From Nostoc sp. ATCC 53789 (GTDB taxonomy: Bacteria > Cyanobacteriota > Cyanobacteriia > Cyanobacteriales > Nostocaceae), in the NCBI RefSeq assembly GCF_009873495.1, contig NZ_CP046703.1, forward strand, positions 3,762,501 to 3,826,500: 64,000 nucleotides of DNA. The letters are read 5' to 3'. This document shows, in pieces, positions 53,101 through 63,200 of this stretch (positions are counted from its first letter, which is position 1; each line of letters opens with the position of its first letter). The position numbers and the translations under genes were made by a program. The notes under the pieces are model-generated. The model was given only the letters and a program-made list of their open reading frames with translations, searched no databases and was not told where the DNA came from.

Positions 53101-54468
53101 TTGGATGCCTTCATCAATAGCGCACCTGTTGGTGTAAGCATTCTTGATCGAGAACTGCGTTTTTCATTTGTTAATGAAGCATTGGCAGAAATTAATGGCA
53201 TTCCCGCAGCAGCGCATATTGGCAAAACACTGCGGGAGATTGTCCCCGATTTGACACCAAAGCTGGAGCAGGTGTTGCAATATGTTTCGACAACGGGTGA
53301 ACCGATTCTGGATTTGGAAATCACTGGAGAAACCCCAAAACTCCCAGGTGTTATCAGAACTTGGCTAGCTTCCTATTTTCCGATTCAGTCTGAAGCTGAT
53401 CAACCCATTAGTGTGGGCATTGTTGTAGTTGAAATCAGCGATCGCAAACGCGCTGAACAAATGTTAGAACTGCAAGCAGTAATTACCCGTAACATGGCAG
53501 AGGGAATTTGCCTAGTTCGTGCCACAGATGGCATATTTGTCTACACCAATCCTAAATTTGAGCAAATGTTTGGCTATGAACCTGGTGAATTAATCGGTCA
53601 GCATGTGTCGATTGTCAACTACGGGGACGAACATACTACACCTGAAGAAGTTAATCAGGCAATTAGCACTGCTATTATTCAAAACGGTGAAGCTACTTAT
53701 GAAGTTCATAATATTAAGAAAGATGGCACTCCTTTCTGGTGTAGGGCAAACGCTTGTATTTTTGGGCATCTTGAGTATGGAAACGTCCTTGTAGCTGTCC
53801 AACAAGATATCACCGAGCATAAGCAAGCAGAGGAAAAAATCAAAGCCTCTCTTAAAGAAAAAGAAGTATTACTTAAAGAAATTCACCATCGGGTGAAAAA
53901 CAATTTAGGAATTGTCAGCAGTTTGCTGCAAATGCAGTGCAGACGGACACAAGATCCTGTCGTGACATCTGTTTTGCGCGATAGCCAAAACCGCATTGCC
54001 TCCATTGCCCTAGTTCATGAAAAACTATACCGATCTGAAGACCTCGCTGATATTGATTTTGCTCAATACATCCCAGATTTAACAACTCATTTATTTGATT
54101 CTTATAACGTCAATTCCAGCCAGATTCACCTGAAGATTCAAGTTGATGATGCTAGCCTTGATATCGAAACGGCCATTCCTTGTGGCTTGATTATCAACGA
54201 ACTGGTTTCTAATGCTTTGAAATATGCCTTTGTCGGTAATATTAGGGGTGAAATTGAGGTTAAGTTTTCTCAAGAATCCGAGTCTATTTTGACACTCATT
54301 ATTCGAGATAATGGCATTGGTTTACCTGAAAATTTTGATAGTAAGAAAGCTAAAACACTGGGCATAAACCTTGTTCAGGGCTTAGTCAAACAGTTAAGAG
54401 GAAAACTCGAAATTGAATCTCATCAGGGAACACAGTTCAAAATTACTTTTACAAACAGCCGGATATAA
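50110..54468 (+). CDS. Hybrid photosensor histidine kinase: REC, cyanobacteriochrome GAF, 7 PAS, HisKA_2
   Basis: A 1452-residue soluble kinase. REC (5-125, phospho-Asp59), a Gln-rich coil, a GAF (~148-308), seven PAS/PAC units (~338-455, 465-590, 600-715, 732-850, 868-985, 993-1115, 1120-1240), then HisKA_2 (EIHHRVKNNLGIVSSLLQMQ, ~1257) and HATPase (~1355-1450). The GAF has DTCF at 211-214 and Cys241-His242 followed by QFQVKANLVVPIL, the DXCF cyanobacteriochrome pattern with two candidate bilin-linking cysteines. ATG 50110 has GGAG 9 bp upstream; codons back to 49966 are repeat-derived. Two bases before the next kinase gene: one transcript. Confidence 0.9.
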   Translation: MTVNAITVFFVEDSAEDRALYRRFLERDDRYTYNIYEFESGNKALQACQGKIPDVILLDYRLPDLDGLEFLTKLQRQTSSSQISVIMVTGQGNETIAVQALKSGAHDYLVKGKLTRENFCRTIHGAIKHKQLMQQLEQQQEQQRLVGAIALHIRKSLQLQDILTTSVQQVRQLLGADRVLVYQFTPLMQGCIVSESVLPEWKPSLGLEIEDTCFQQSQGEKYRRGKIWTTTNIYEAGLSECHLQLLEQFQVKANLVVPILVENIETSAVELWGLFIVHQCSAPRQWQAFEVELLNQLTVQLAIAIQQAQLYRNLQTLNTELEAKVHERTTKLQESDRRFRAIFNNTFQFTGLLTPSGILLEANQTALSFGGLQLEDVIDRPFWEAHWWTISPQTQEELKQAIAHAAKGKFVRYEVDVLGANERVATIDFSLRPLQDETGKVVLLIPEGRDITERKQTELVLHERKVMLHLIGDNLPNGAVYRVIRELDGSDRFSYLSGGIERLMEVKVEDALRDSSLLYRQFIPEDIPRLQEAVEESRLNLSVFDIQLRIRTPSGQLKWFHFRSTPRQLQDGRVAWDGLVVDVTDLKNSEETLRKSQALLEESQRVARLGNWEFELASGKITWSKGLFDLFNREFALLEPSYEENLQLYHPEDREKLHQAVERAIATGESYKQILRVPQNGSNRYFEGIGYVEFNADGEVIRLYGTAQDVTEREIALRDRQKAEETLRQSEERLQLALEASGDGLWDWNIITGEVYYSRRYLEMLGYSFDEVPQDWSTWEQLVHPDDLPWVEEILAAHLKDSSVRYKFDYRLRTKSGEWKWIANYGKVVIRDEKGNPLRMTGTHRDISDVYDELRLRQQTEAALARSEEQLRLTLEFNHIGLWDWNVETGEVLWNNNHFRLLGLKPETSAAYQLWRDCVHPEDVERIEQAVLNALAEHINFKGEYRVIYPDGKVHWLTGKGRGVYNEAGDPVRMLGVIIDISDRKVLERELAHKQKLLDAFINSAPVGVSILDRELRFSFVNEALAEINGIPAAAHIGKTLREIVPDLTPKLEQVLQYVSTTGEPILDLEITGETPKLPGVIRTWLASYFPIQSEADQPISVGIVVVEISDRKRAEQMLELQAVITRNMAEGICLVRATDGIFVYTNPKFEQMFGYEPGELIGQHVSIVNYGDEHTTPEEVNQAISTAIIQNGEATYEVHNIKKDGTPFWCRANACIFGHLEYGNVLVAVQQDITEHKQAEEKIKASLKEKEVLLKEIHHRVKNNLGIVSSLLQMQCRRTQDPVVTSVLRDSQNRIASIALVHEKLYRSEDLADIDFAQYIPDLTTHLFDSYNVNSSQIHLKIQVDDASLDIETAIPCGLIINELVSNALKYAFVGNIRGEIEVKFSQESESILTLIIRDNGIGLPENFDSKKAKTLGINLVQGLVKQLRGKLEIESHQGTQFKITFTNSRI

Positions 54469-54470
54469 AA

Positions 54471-56090
54471 ATGATTGGCATCCCATCAAACACATATAAA
54501 AAGGAGACAGTTCGAATCCTTGTTGTTGAAGATGAATATATTCTTGCCATCAACTTACAAGAAAGTTTAGAGTCTCTGGGATATACTGTTTTAGGTATCG
54601 CCGATTCAGCAGAAGAGGCAATTGAAAAAGCAACTGGGTCACGCCCAAACTTGATTTTAATGGATATCAGGTTACGCGGCGAAATGGACGGGATTCAGGC
54701 ATCTGAGCAAATTTGGCGTAATTTGCAAATTCCTGTTATCTACCTTACAGGTCATTCGGATAGAAGTACCGTGGAGCGGGCAACACTGACATCACCCTTT
54801 GGGTATATTCTCAAACCCATCAAGGAACAAGAACTTTACGTTGCCATTCAAACAGCACTCAATCGCTACGATCGCGAGCAATTTTTGAGTTCTGTCCTTA
54901 GGGGAATGGGCGACGGTGTGATTGTGGTTGATCCTGAGTTGCGTGTAAAGTACCTAAATCAGGCAGGTGAAGCATTAACAGGCTGGCGATGGGATGAAGC
55001 CAAGGGACGGATGTTAACAGAGGTGTTCCGACTCGTTGACGAACAAACTCAGATCCCTGCCCAAAATCCAATTCTCGCTGCTCTCCAACAAGAAACTACT
55101 ATCTATCTAGGCAGTCAAATTTTACTAATTACTAGAGACGGGACAACTATACCAGTCGCTGATAGTGCTACTCCCCTCAGAGACAACAGTGGCATGATTA
55201 CAGGAGCAGTATTAGTTTTTCGAGATGACACACAACGACGGCTCACCGAAGAACGCAATCTTGCAACTGAACGTGCCCAACAACTAGAAATTCAAGTGGC
55301 AGAACTCCAACGCCTGAACAAGTTGAAAGAGGATTTTCTCGCAACCACTTCTCATGAAATGCGAACGCCCTTGTCAAACATCAAAATGGCAATCTCCGCT
55401 CTAGAAAATATTCTTGAGCGGCAGGATAGCTTAAATTCAAGCACACTTTCTCCATCGGAATCTGTAGCCCGCTACTTAACTATCCTGCGTGAGCAGTGCG
55501 AACAAGAACTGAATCTAGTAGACAATTTGCTGCATATTCGAATGATTGATGCAGATGTCTATCCATTGGAATTAACTTCAATTCAACTTGAACACTGGCT
55601 ACCTCACGTCGCCGAGTATTTTGAAGAAAGGGCTAAAGCTAAAGAGCAGACTTTGGAAGTTAGTATTTTGCCAAATTTACCGCCTTTACTTTCAGACTTG
55701 GCTAGCCTGACCGAAATTGTCTCAGAGTTACTCAACAATGCTTGTAAATATACTCCGCCTGAAGGACAGATTACAATGGATGTTCGGATAATCGACACCA
55801 CAAAAAGTCTCATAAATGAGGATGCAGAATCTGATCTATTAGATAACCTTCAAGCCCCCTACTTTCAAATTACAATTAGTAATTCTGGGGTAATAATCCC
55901 TACAACCGAACAATCTCGCATCTTTGAGCCATTTTACCGAATTCCTCAGAGCGATCGCTGGCAACATGGCGGCACAGGCTTAGGTTTAGCATTAGTGAAG
56001 AAGTTAGTAGAATATCTCCAAGGCAAAATTGAAGTTAGTAGTTCTCAGGGCTGGGCAAGGTTCACAGTTCAACTGCCCTTAAGCCTGTGA
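54471..56090 (+). CDS. REC-PAS-histidine kinase
   Basis: A 539-residue hybrid kinase: receiver domain (14-130, phospho-Asp65 in LILMDIRLRG, Lys at LKPIKEQE), PAS (~135-255), a coiled coil, HisKA with DFLATTSHEMRTPLSNIK (His295), and HATPase with NNACKYTPPE, the acidic N-box, and GGTGLGLALVKKL. It follows the photosensor kinase by 2 bp, so both are made together and its receiver may take phosphate from that kinase. No output DNA-binding domain. Confidence 0.92.
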   Translation: MIGIPSNTYKKETVRILVVEDEYILAINLQESLESLGYTVLGIADSAEEAIEKATGSRPNLILMDIRLRGEMDGIQASEQIWRNLQIPVIYLTGHSDRSTVERATLTSPFGYILKPIKEQELYVAIQTALNRYDREQFLSSVLRGMGDGVIVVDPELRVKYLNQAGEALTGWRWDEAKGRMLTEVFRLVDEQTQIPAQNPILAALQQETTIYLGSQILLITRDGTTIPVADSATPLRDNSGMITGAVLVFRDDTQRRLTEERNLATERAQQLEIQVAELQRLNKLKEDFLATTSHEMRTPLSNIKMAISALENILERQDSLNSSTLSPSESVARYLTILREQCEQELNLVDNLLHIRMIDADVYPLELTSIQLEHWLPHVAEYFEERAKAKEQTLEVSILPNLPPLLSDLASLTEIVSELLNNACKYTPPEGQITMDVRIIDTTKSLINEDAESDLLDNLQAPYFQITISNSGVIIPTTEQSRIFEPFYRIPQSDRWQHGGTGLGLALVKKLVEYLQGKIEVSSSQGWARFTVQLPLSL

Positions 56091-56101
56091 CTAAAGAGGC
56101 A

Positions 56102-56183
56102 GGGCGCGGGGAGGGTGGGAGGTGTGGGAGGTGTGGGAAGGGTGGGAGGTGTGGGAGGTGTGGGAGGTGTGGGAGGTGTGGGA
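56102..56183. repeat. GGGAGGTGT 9-bp tandem repeat array
   Basis: About seven copies of GGGAGGTGT and variants. The opposite strand of the same unit (TCCCACACC copies) lies at 56642-56676, so the gene between is flanked by inverted arrays. Confidence 0.85.
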
Positions 56184-56185
56184 AT

Positions 56186-56632
56186 TTAGTCAAGTAACCA
56201 ATCATCTGGATGGGTAATCATCTTGACTAACCCACTAAGGACTTGATTGTAAGGAGCGTAGAGTTCTCTTCCTTGTTCGACCGTAAGATATTGACATTTC
56301 ACAGCAAACTTTAACCAAACTTGAGTTTCTGCTGCCTCCGCCTCACAATCATTCAGTTTAGCGACAAAAGCGGCTTTATATCGCCGTTTTCTCCAAGCCT
56401 CTGCCATATTTGCACAGACAGAGCGAGATAGCAAAGCGGTAGCGAGTCTTCGAGCGTCGGAGCGACGAATTTGGTCAGTTAATGAATATTTTTCTTCAAC
56501 TGGGAACTTTTTAGAATATTCAAAAACTTGCATTGCTGTCTCAAATGCTAATTGATAAATGGCTAAATCCTCATGAGTTCTAAAATACTTTTTCCCTTTT
56601 TCTTCCATCTTCTTTAATTTCGACCGTTCCAT
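56186..56632 (-). CDS. Four-helix-bundle protein (23S rRNA IVS-protein family)
   Basis: A 148-residue four-helix-bundle protein of the TIGR02436/IVP type: FRTHEDLAIYQLAFETAMQV, KYSLTDQIRRS, SVCANMAEAWRKRRYKAAFV, and KLNDCEAEAAETQVWL. Function unknown; the family is found in 23S rRNA intervening sequences and scattered in genomes. Residues ~59-69 (DARRLATALLS) split the conserved RRSSRSVC-like block and are coded by 33 bp of repeat-like DNA (56426-56458). Met9 could be the start. Lies between converging signalling genes and inside inverted GGGAGGTGT arrays. Confidence 0.85.
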   Translation of the reverse strand: MERSKLKKMEEKGKKYFRTHEDLAIYQLAFETAMQVFEYSKKFPVEEKYSLTDQIRRSDARRLATALLSRSVCANMAEAWRKRRYKAAFVAKLNDCEAEAAETQVWLKFAVKCQYLTVEQGRELYAPYNQVLSGLVKMITHPDDWLLD

Positions 56633-56639
56633 TCTTCAT

Positions 56640-56676
56640 CTTCCCACACCTCCCACACCTCCCACACTCCCCACCC
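56640..56676. repeat. CCCACACCT tandem array, inverse arm
   Basis: TCCCACACC/TCCCACACTCC copies, the complement of the array at 56102-56183. Confidence 0.8.
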
Positions 56677-56727
56677 TATGAGTGAGAAATTCGGGTTATC
56701 CTCTTCATTAACCGAGCTTACTGTTGG

Positions 56728-58164
56728 CTAAGGCTCAGGTTGCTCAATGGGAATTTCGATCGCAAACTCTGCTCCTTGCCCAACAGAAGAAGTGCAGGTA
56801 ATATTTCCTCGGTGTTTTTGGACGATAATCTGATAGCTAATAGATAATCCTAGCCCACTACCTTTGCCCACAGGTTTTGTGGTAAAAAATGGGTCAAATA
56901 AACGCGATCGCAATGACTCTTCTATACCAGGACCATTATCTGCGATCGCAATTTTGATCGTATTTAAGTCTGTCACCTCTGTGTGAATCCTAATTTGGGG
57001 AGTAGGGAAGAGCCACTGCGGGTTTGAGGTTTCTCCAAGTGCAGGAACTGGTGTGTCTCCCCAATTAGAGCGACTCCCGTCAAGTGGCATTTGAGAATAA
57101 CGATTAAAAGATTGATTCCCCGCTCCCCACTCCCCATTACCCCTTATTCCCAGAGGCCCCACCTTCCCCATTCCCTCTTCTATTGCATCAATAGCATTAT
57201 TCAATAAATGCATAAATACTTGGTTTAGTTCACTCGCATAGCAAGTAACTAGGGGCAAGTTACCATAATCTTTCACTAAAATAATTGCGGGACGGTCTGC
57301 TGCTTCTCTGAGTCGATGTTGTAACATCACCAAAGTGTTTTCGATGTCTTCATGGATATTTACCCGCTTCATCTCTGCTTCATCATGCCGAGAAAAGTGT
57401 TGTAGCGCCACGACAATTTCCCGAATGCGATCGGAGCCTCTATACATTGCACCTATGAGGTTTTGTAGATCGTTAATCACAAAATTCAGGTCTACATCTT
57501 GGGATATTTGCTGAATTTTTGGCGTGGGTTTAGGATATTCTTGTTGATAAACTTCAATTAGATTTACTAGGTCTTGCACATATTGACCAGCATATTGGAG
57601 ATTACCATAAATAAAACTGATGGGATTGTTAATTTCATGAGCCAGCCCAGCCACTAGCTGCCCCAGCGCCACCATCTTTTCGTTCTGAATCTGTTGAACT
57701 TGAGCAGATTTTAAGTTATCAAGAGCCTCTTGTAATAAAAAGTTTTTTTCTTGCAGTCTAACTTGGAGCAAACGTAAATTAATCTGATTTTCAATTCGCA
57801 ACACAACCTCTGCCCCATGAAAAGGTTTGGCAATATAATCTACACCACCAACATCAAAAGCTTTTACTTTATCCACAACATCATCCAGGGCGCTGATAAA
57901 AATTACTGGGACTTCACAAGTTTTATCGTCAGCCTTCAGTTGTTGACAAACTTCATAGCCATCCATCCCTGGCATGTTGATATCCAGCAAAATCACATCT
58001 GGCAAAACCATTTGACATGCAGTTAGTGCCATTTTACCGTTTAAAGCTTTGCGAACTTCAAAACCTTGTGCAGTCAACATTGCCGATAAAAGCCTCAAAT
58101 TATCTGGGGTATCATCGACCACCAAAATATTTTTTTTATGATGGTTAGTTTGATTGAAATGCAT
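56728..58164 (-). CDS. REC-histidine kinase with interrupted ATPase domain
   Basis: A 478-residue protein: receiver (11-130, phospho-Asp61), coiled coil, HisKA with LAHEINNPISFIYGNLQYA (His176), and HATPase (N-box LLNNAIDAIE 320-329, DNGPGIEESLRS, GKGSGLGLSI). Between the N-box and the next strand (IRIHTEV) lies a ~56-residue low-complexity insert (333-388, bases 57001-57168) not normal for the fold. It falls at a loop, so activity may survive. The protein ends the three-gene minus-strand signalling set, 270 bp after the GGDEF-EAL gene. Confidence 0.9.
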   Translation of the reverse strand: MHFNQTNHHKKNILVVDDTPDNLRLLSAMLTAQGFEVRKALNGKMALTACQMVLPDVILLDINMPGMDGYEVCQQLKADDKTCEVPVIFISALDDVVDKVKAFDVGGVDYIAKPFHGAEVVLRIENQINLRLLQVRLQEKNFLLQEALDNLKSAQVQQIQNEKMVALGQLVAGLAHEINNPISFIYGNLQYAGQYVQDLVNLIEVYQQEYPKPTPKIQQISQDVDLNFVINDLQNLIGAMYRGSDRIREIVVALQHFSRHDEAEMKRVNIHEDIENTLVMLQHRLREAADRPAIILVKDYGNLPLVTCYASELNQVFMHLLNNAIDAIEEGMGKVGPLGIRGNGEWGAGNQSFNRYSQMPLDGSRSNWGDTPVPALGETSNPQWLFPTPQIRIHTEVTDLNTIKIAIADNGPGIEESLRSRLFDPFFTTKPVGKGSGLGLSISYQIIVQKHRGNITCTSSVGQGAEFAIEIPIEQPEP

Positions 58165-58434
58165 TATGTATTAAAAGCTATGCTTGTAATGATTGAGGAT
58201 AGTAAATGCTTATTTAAAATTACCCTGATTTTTTTGCTCTATTTCACCAAAATACTTATATTTATAGTTTAACTCCCCCAGTGGCTAGAGAGTTTTATAA
58301 ACTACCAAAGCTATTGGCCAATTATGAGCTTGACAAATCTGATAGCCTGCTTATAGCAACTTATCTAGATAGCCGACACAGATAATCTAGCCGAACGCCA
58401 ACAATTAAAATTTTTCCAAATACTTAGTGGATAG
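58165..58434. other. Spacer between signalling genes
   Basis: AT-rich, no gene. Probably holds the promoter of the REC-kinase gene (minus strand). Confidence 0.4.
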
Positions 58435-60270
58435 CTACCATTGAGGTGATGCGGCAAGCAACTTAACAACCAATTGTTGTTCTATGGGTTCAGAAAACAG
58501 AAATCCTTGAGCAAAATTACAATTTAGACTTCTCAACTGGTCTAACTGTTCTTCTGTTTCGACACCTTCAGCGATCGCACTCATACCCATTGAATTGGCA
58601 ATGCCAATCATTGCTGGTACTAACCCCATATTTTCTTTATTATCCTGCATACGTTTGACAAAAGATTTATCAATTTTGAGGGCATTTAAAGGAAAGCTGT
58701 GCAGGTAACTTAAAGAGGAATATCCTGTACCAAAGTCATCCATAATTAACTTTATATTTCGCTGTTTTAGTTGTTGAAAAATTATCTTAATTGCATTAGT
58801 ATTTTCCATAATTACACTTTCTGTTATTTCTAATTCTAAATATGTAGGATTTATTTTAGTTTCATAAATAATTCTGTCAATTTGTTCTACAAAATTGGGT
58901 TGTAAAAATAACCTAGCACTCAAATTGACACTAATAGTTAGAGGTTCTGGTGTCATTGGCTGATGTTGCCAGATGCTTAGTTGATGACAAGCTGACTGTA
59001 ATACCCAAGTATTGATGGCATTAATCAAACCTGTTTCTTCTGCTACAGGAATAAATTCTGTAGGAGGAACTAGACCACGAATTGGATGTTGCCAGCGCAC
59101 CAAGGCTTCAAATCCAGAAATTCTACCTGTAATTAGAGAAACAATTGGCTGATAATAAACGAGGAATTCTTGCCTTTCAACAGCCCTTCGTAGGTCATTT
59201 TCTAACTCTAAAAGCTGAATAGCTTCTTGATGCATCGCTGGATTAAAAACATGATATTTGGCTCTTCCTTGAGCCTTAGCCCGATACATTGCCGTATCAG
59301 CATCCCGCAGCAAATACTCTGGACGATCGTAATCTTTATTGCCCCAACTAATGCCAATACTAGCATTCATAAAGACTTCATATCTTGATAGTTTAAAAGC
59401 AAGTGATAGCTGTTTTAGAATCCTATCGGCAACTTGGATTGCTATATTGATATCCGTAATATTTTCTAAGAGAATTCCAAATTCATCACCACCCAATCGA
59501 GCTAGAGTATCAATAGGTATGAGACACGCTTGCAGGCGACGAGCGATAGAAATCAGTAATTCATCTCCTACCAAATGACCAAGGGAATCATTGACAACTT
59601 TGAAGCGATCGCAGTCTAAAAAAAGTACTGCGAACTGATAACTAGATTCTTGTTTAGCTCGATTGAGAGCATTATCTAGTCTTCTCATAAACAGCACTCG
59701 GTTTGGTAATCCAGTCAGCGAATCATGCAGCGCTATATCTAATAGTTTACTTTGCAGTTTTTGACGGGAATTAATTTCTTTTTGAAGTTTTTGGAGAGCT
59801 TTTTCTAGCTCCTCAGTTCGCTGTGTTACCCGATGTTCCAATTCTACATTTAGTTTCAATATTTCTAATCGCGCTGACCTCAATGCCAGTTGATTTTTCA
59901 CGCGCACTAAAACTTCTTGAAACTCAAAAGGTTTAGTGATGTAGTCTACACCACCTACCTTAAAGGCTTTAACTTTGTCAAAAACATCATCTAAAGCGCT
60001 AATAAAAATTACCGGAATATCGGCTGTTAGCTCCCAAGCTTTAAATGCCTGACAAATTTCATAGCCATCTACTTCTGGCATCATAATATCGAGCAAAATC
60101 AGATCCGGCAATACTGTTTGAGTTGCTGTCAGTGCCATTTGCCAGTTCAAGGCTTTACGAACGTTATACCCTTCCCTTGTCAATATTGAGGATAAAACCC
60201 GCAGGTTGTCCGCCATATCGTCAACGATCAAAATATCTTTTTTATTAGGGTCTAAATGCTCGTAATTCAT
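58435..60270 (-). CDS. REC-GGDEF-EAL cyclic-di-GMP enzyme
   Basis: A 611-residue response regulator with receiver (13-130, phospho-Asp61), coiled coil, GGDEF (175-345; GGDEF at 260-264 intact, so cyclase-capable) and EAL (360-605; EALVRW 388-393, DDFGTGYSSLSYL and KIDKSFV intact, so phosphodiesterase-capable). No RxxD product-inhibition site is seen before GGDEF. The ATG overlaps the stop of the upstream hybrid kinase by 4 bp (ATGA), implying coupled translation and probable phosphotransfer between them. Net direction of c-di-GMP control cannot be predicted. Confidence 0.93.
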   Translation of the reverse strand: MNYEHLDPNKKDILIVDDMADNLRVLSSILTREGYNVRKALNWQMALTATQTVLPDLILLDIMMPEVDGYEICQAFKAWELTADIPVIFISALDDVFDKVKAFKVGGVDYITKPFEFQEVLVRVKNQLALRSARLEILKLNVELEHRVTQRTEELEKALQKLQKEINSRQKLQSKLLDIALHDSLTGLPNRVLFMRRLDNALNRAKQESSYQFAVLFLDCDRFKVVNDSLGHLVGDELLISIARRLQACLIPIDTLARLGGDEFGILLENITDINIAIQVADRILKQLSLAFKLSRYEVFMNASIGISWGNKDYDRPEYLLRDADTAMYRAKAQGRAKYHVFNPAMHQEAIQLLELENDLRRAVERQEFLVYYQPIVSLITGRISGFEALVRWQHPIRGLVPPTEFIPVAEETGLINAINTWVLQSACHQLSIWQHQPMTPEPLTISVNLSARLFLQPNFVEQIDRIIYETKINPTYLELEITESVIMENTNAIKIIFQQLKQRNIKLIMDDFGTGYSSLSYLHSFPLNALKIDKSFVKRMQDNKENMGLVPAMIGIANSMGMSAIAEGVETEEQLDQLRSLNCNFAQGFLFSEPIEQQLVVKLLAASPQW

Positions 60271-63200
60271 TCTACGTTTGTTCTAGTCAATTCCATAATT
60301 TTCTCAAACTGGTAGTTATTTGCTAAATCCCTGAGAACTTGCGATACCTGAACATTATCTGAGGGAATTTGCTTGACTAACTCTAAAATCAATTCATCGC
60401 TACAGCTGGCTGCGGCATAGTGGATCTTTTGAAGCCACTCAGGTGACATTTGTGATAAATGACTCAGGAGTTCAGCAAAACTAACAAATATCTGTGTAGC
60501 TTGCTCGGCAACTGCTGTATTTGGGTTTTCTACTTGATTGGTATACTTTACACCCAGATGTTGGCTCAGTTTTTCCAATAATACTTCCTGTGTGAATGGC
60601 TTGCGAATAAAATCATCGCAGCCAATAGATAAAATCTTCTGGCGTTCTTCCTCAAAGGCGCTAGCAGTTAGGGCAATAACGATTGTGTGTTTATTCAAAC
60701 AACCCTGCCCTGTTTCCAGGAAGTCGAAACAGGGAGCTAGGGCTTTTGGCGATCGCAAAATGGCCGCACCAGAAGCATCATGATTGTGTTCCACGACACC
60801 AGCTATTTCTGGTGTGGGAGAGGCTTTGTATATAGTTTTGAGAACTTCACAGTCATCTGAATCGGTTAACCCTCCGTTAAGATACTGGCTCCCCGATGAT
60901 GTCAGTTGTTTAAATTTTGGGAACCTCCGTAATCTATTGGCTGTCCCATACCCTACTTGTTTACCTTTAATTATTCTTGTAGCTTCGTAGCCATCCATGA
61001 TCGGCATTCGCATATCCATAAAAATCAAGTTTGGTTGCCAAGATTCCCAATTACTAACTGCTTCCACACCATCTGTAGCTTCCCTGACTTCAAAGCCCAG
61101 AGATGTCAGAATTTTAACTAGCAGTAGACGGCTTTCTTTGGCATCATCAACTACTAAGATGCGGTATGCTTTTTCAGTCGGCGCTAAAGATAGAATTTGA
61201 GATTTAATTTGGTTTATCGGCATTTCTCTAGGGCAAGCTAAAGCAATTTGAATATCAAAGGCAAATGTACTACCTATACCAGGAGTACTGCTGACTGTAA
61301 TATCTCCCCCCATCAGTTGCACGTATTTACGGCTAATTGCTAAACCGAGTCCTGTTCCCTGTTGAGATTTTCTACCGATTTCGGTTTGCTCAAAAGCCTC
61401 AAACAGCAAGCCAATTTCTTGCGGATTAATACCGCAACCAGTGTCTTGTACCTCGAACAAGAGACGAGGGTTATAAGAAAGATTTTCCTCCCCCTGCTCC
61501 CATCTCAGCCGTAGCGTGACTCTGCCAATATCAGTAAATTTGATGGCATTCCCCAAGAGGTTGAGCAAGACTTGAAATAGTTTATTTTCATCGGTTTCTA
61601 TGTATTGAGGAATGTCGTGTGCATACTCAAATACTATTTGTAAGCCCTTCGATGCAGCACGCAAATACAGCATCTCTTCTAAGTTATTCAATAGATGAAT
61701 TAAGTCAAAGCTACTGCGATTTAATGTGATTCTCCCAGCTTCGATTTTAGACATTTCTAGAATGTCGTTAATTAAGTTAAGTAGATGTTCGCCAGCACGA
61801 TTGATAATTGCCAAGTTTTCTTGGTGTTCGCTAGATAGCGAATAATCTCGGCTCATGACTTGGGTGAAACCAAGAATGGCGTTGAGTGGGGTACGCAGTT
61901 CGTGGCTCATGTTCGCCAGGAATTCGCTTTTGGCGAGGTTGGCGGCGGCACTTCGCGCTGCTTCCCGAACGGCTGCTTGCTGTTCTTGGGCGGCGATTTT
62001 TTGCGATTGAATTAGTTCTTCTTGGGTGGTTTGCAGTTGCTCAATCACTTGCTGGAACTCTTCAGTACGTTTTTTGACTTGAGCTTCTAAGGTGCGATTA
62101 TATTCTGCTAATAAGTTTTCTGCTTGTTTGCGTTGGGTGATATCAAAAAAGGTAGCCATCGCAAAAGCCAAATTTCCTGATTCATCATAGATGGGCTTGC
62201 CCAAAACTTCAATGGGAATAATCTTGTCAAAATGGCGAACTTCCATATCATCAATCCTGGTACTTTCCCCAAGCAATGCTCTCAAAATTGGTAGGCGATC
62301 GCTGGGGTAAAGTTGATCTGTGCCGGCAAGGTAAGCTTGATATACCTCTGACAATTGTTCGCTGCTAACTTCTGCGATCGCTCCTTGACCAAGAATTTGC
62401 TGCCCAATATGATTTGTGTAATAAGGTTCACCTTCAGCATCTATGATAAATACACCTACTGGCATAGCTTCTAAAAATTGAGTTAGCCGACTCTGACTTT
62501 CAGATAGAGCTTCATTTAAAACTTGCATCTGAGCATTCTTTGCCTCCAAAACACTGAAGGATGCTTGCAGCTGCTTTGCCATAGTTTCAAATGACTTGGC
62601 TAGTTCCCCCAACTCATCGGAGCGCTGAATTTCTGGTGTTTGCTCCCATTCACCTTGAGCAATTTTCTTAGCTGATGTGTTTAATTGTAAAATCGGCTTA
62701 ATTACCCAGCGAGCAGTTAAAATCCCGATTCTTGTAGCCACTAAAAAAGCAACTATGCACAGCAAAACGGTGATGCGGGTGTTCTCATTAATTTGCTTCA
62801 TAAATTCGCCTTCAGGAATCACCGCCACGATTAGCCAATCTAAACCCAGTTCATCCTTCCAACTTTTTACTTGTACAAAATAACGCATTCCATCGGCGCT
62901 AAAAGTTAGCTGTTGCTTCCCCACCACAAACCCAAGACTACCAAAGCGTTTGATCAAAGACTGGGTTGTGAGCCTAATTAAAGAATTTCGACTTTCTAAT
63001 GCTGTTCGACGTTTTATTTGACCATTAATGATGCTATATGGTGGTTCGGTAGAAGAAGCCACTATTAACCCAGAACGCTCTAAAATAAAGGCTTTACCCG
63101 ATTGATCGGTGTTTAATTTGGTTAAAAAGTTGCTGATTTGTGACAAAATTAAATCAACACTAATCACCCCAACCAGCTTGCGGGTCTTATCGTAAACAGG

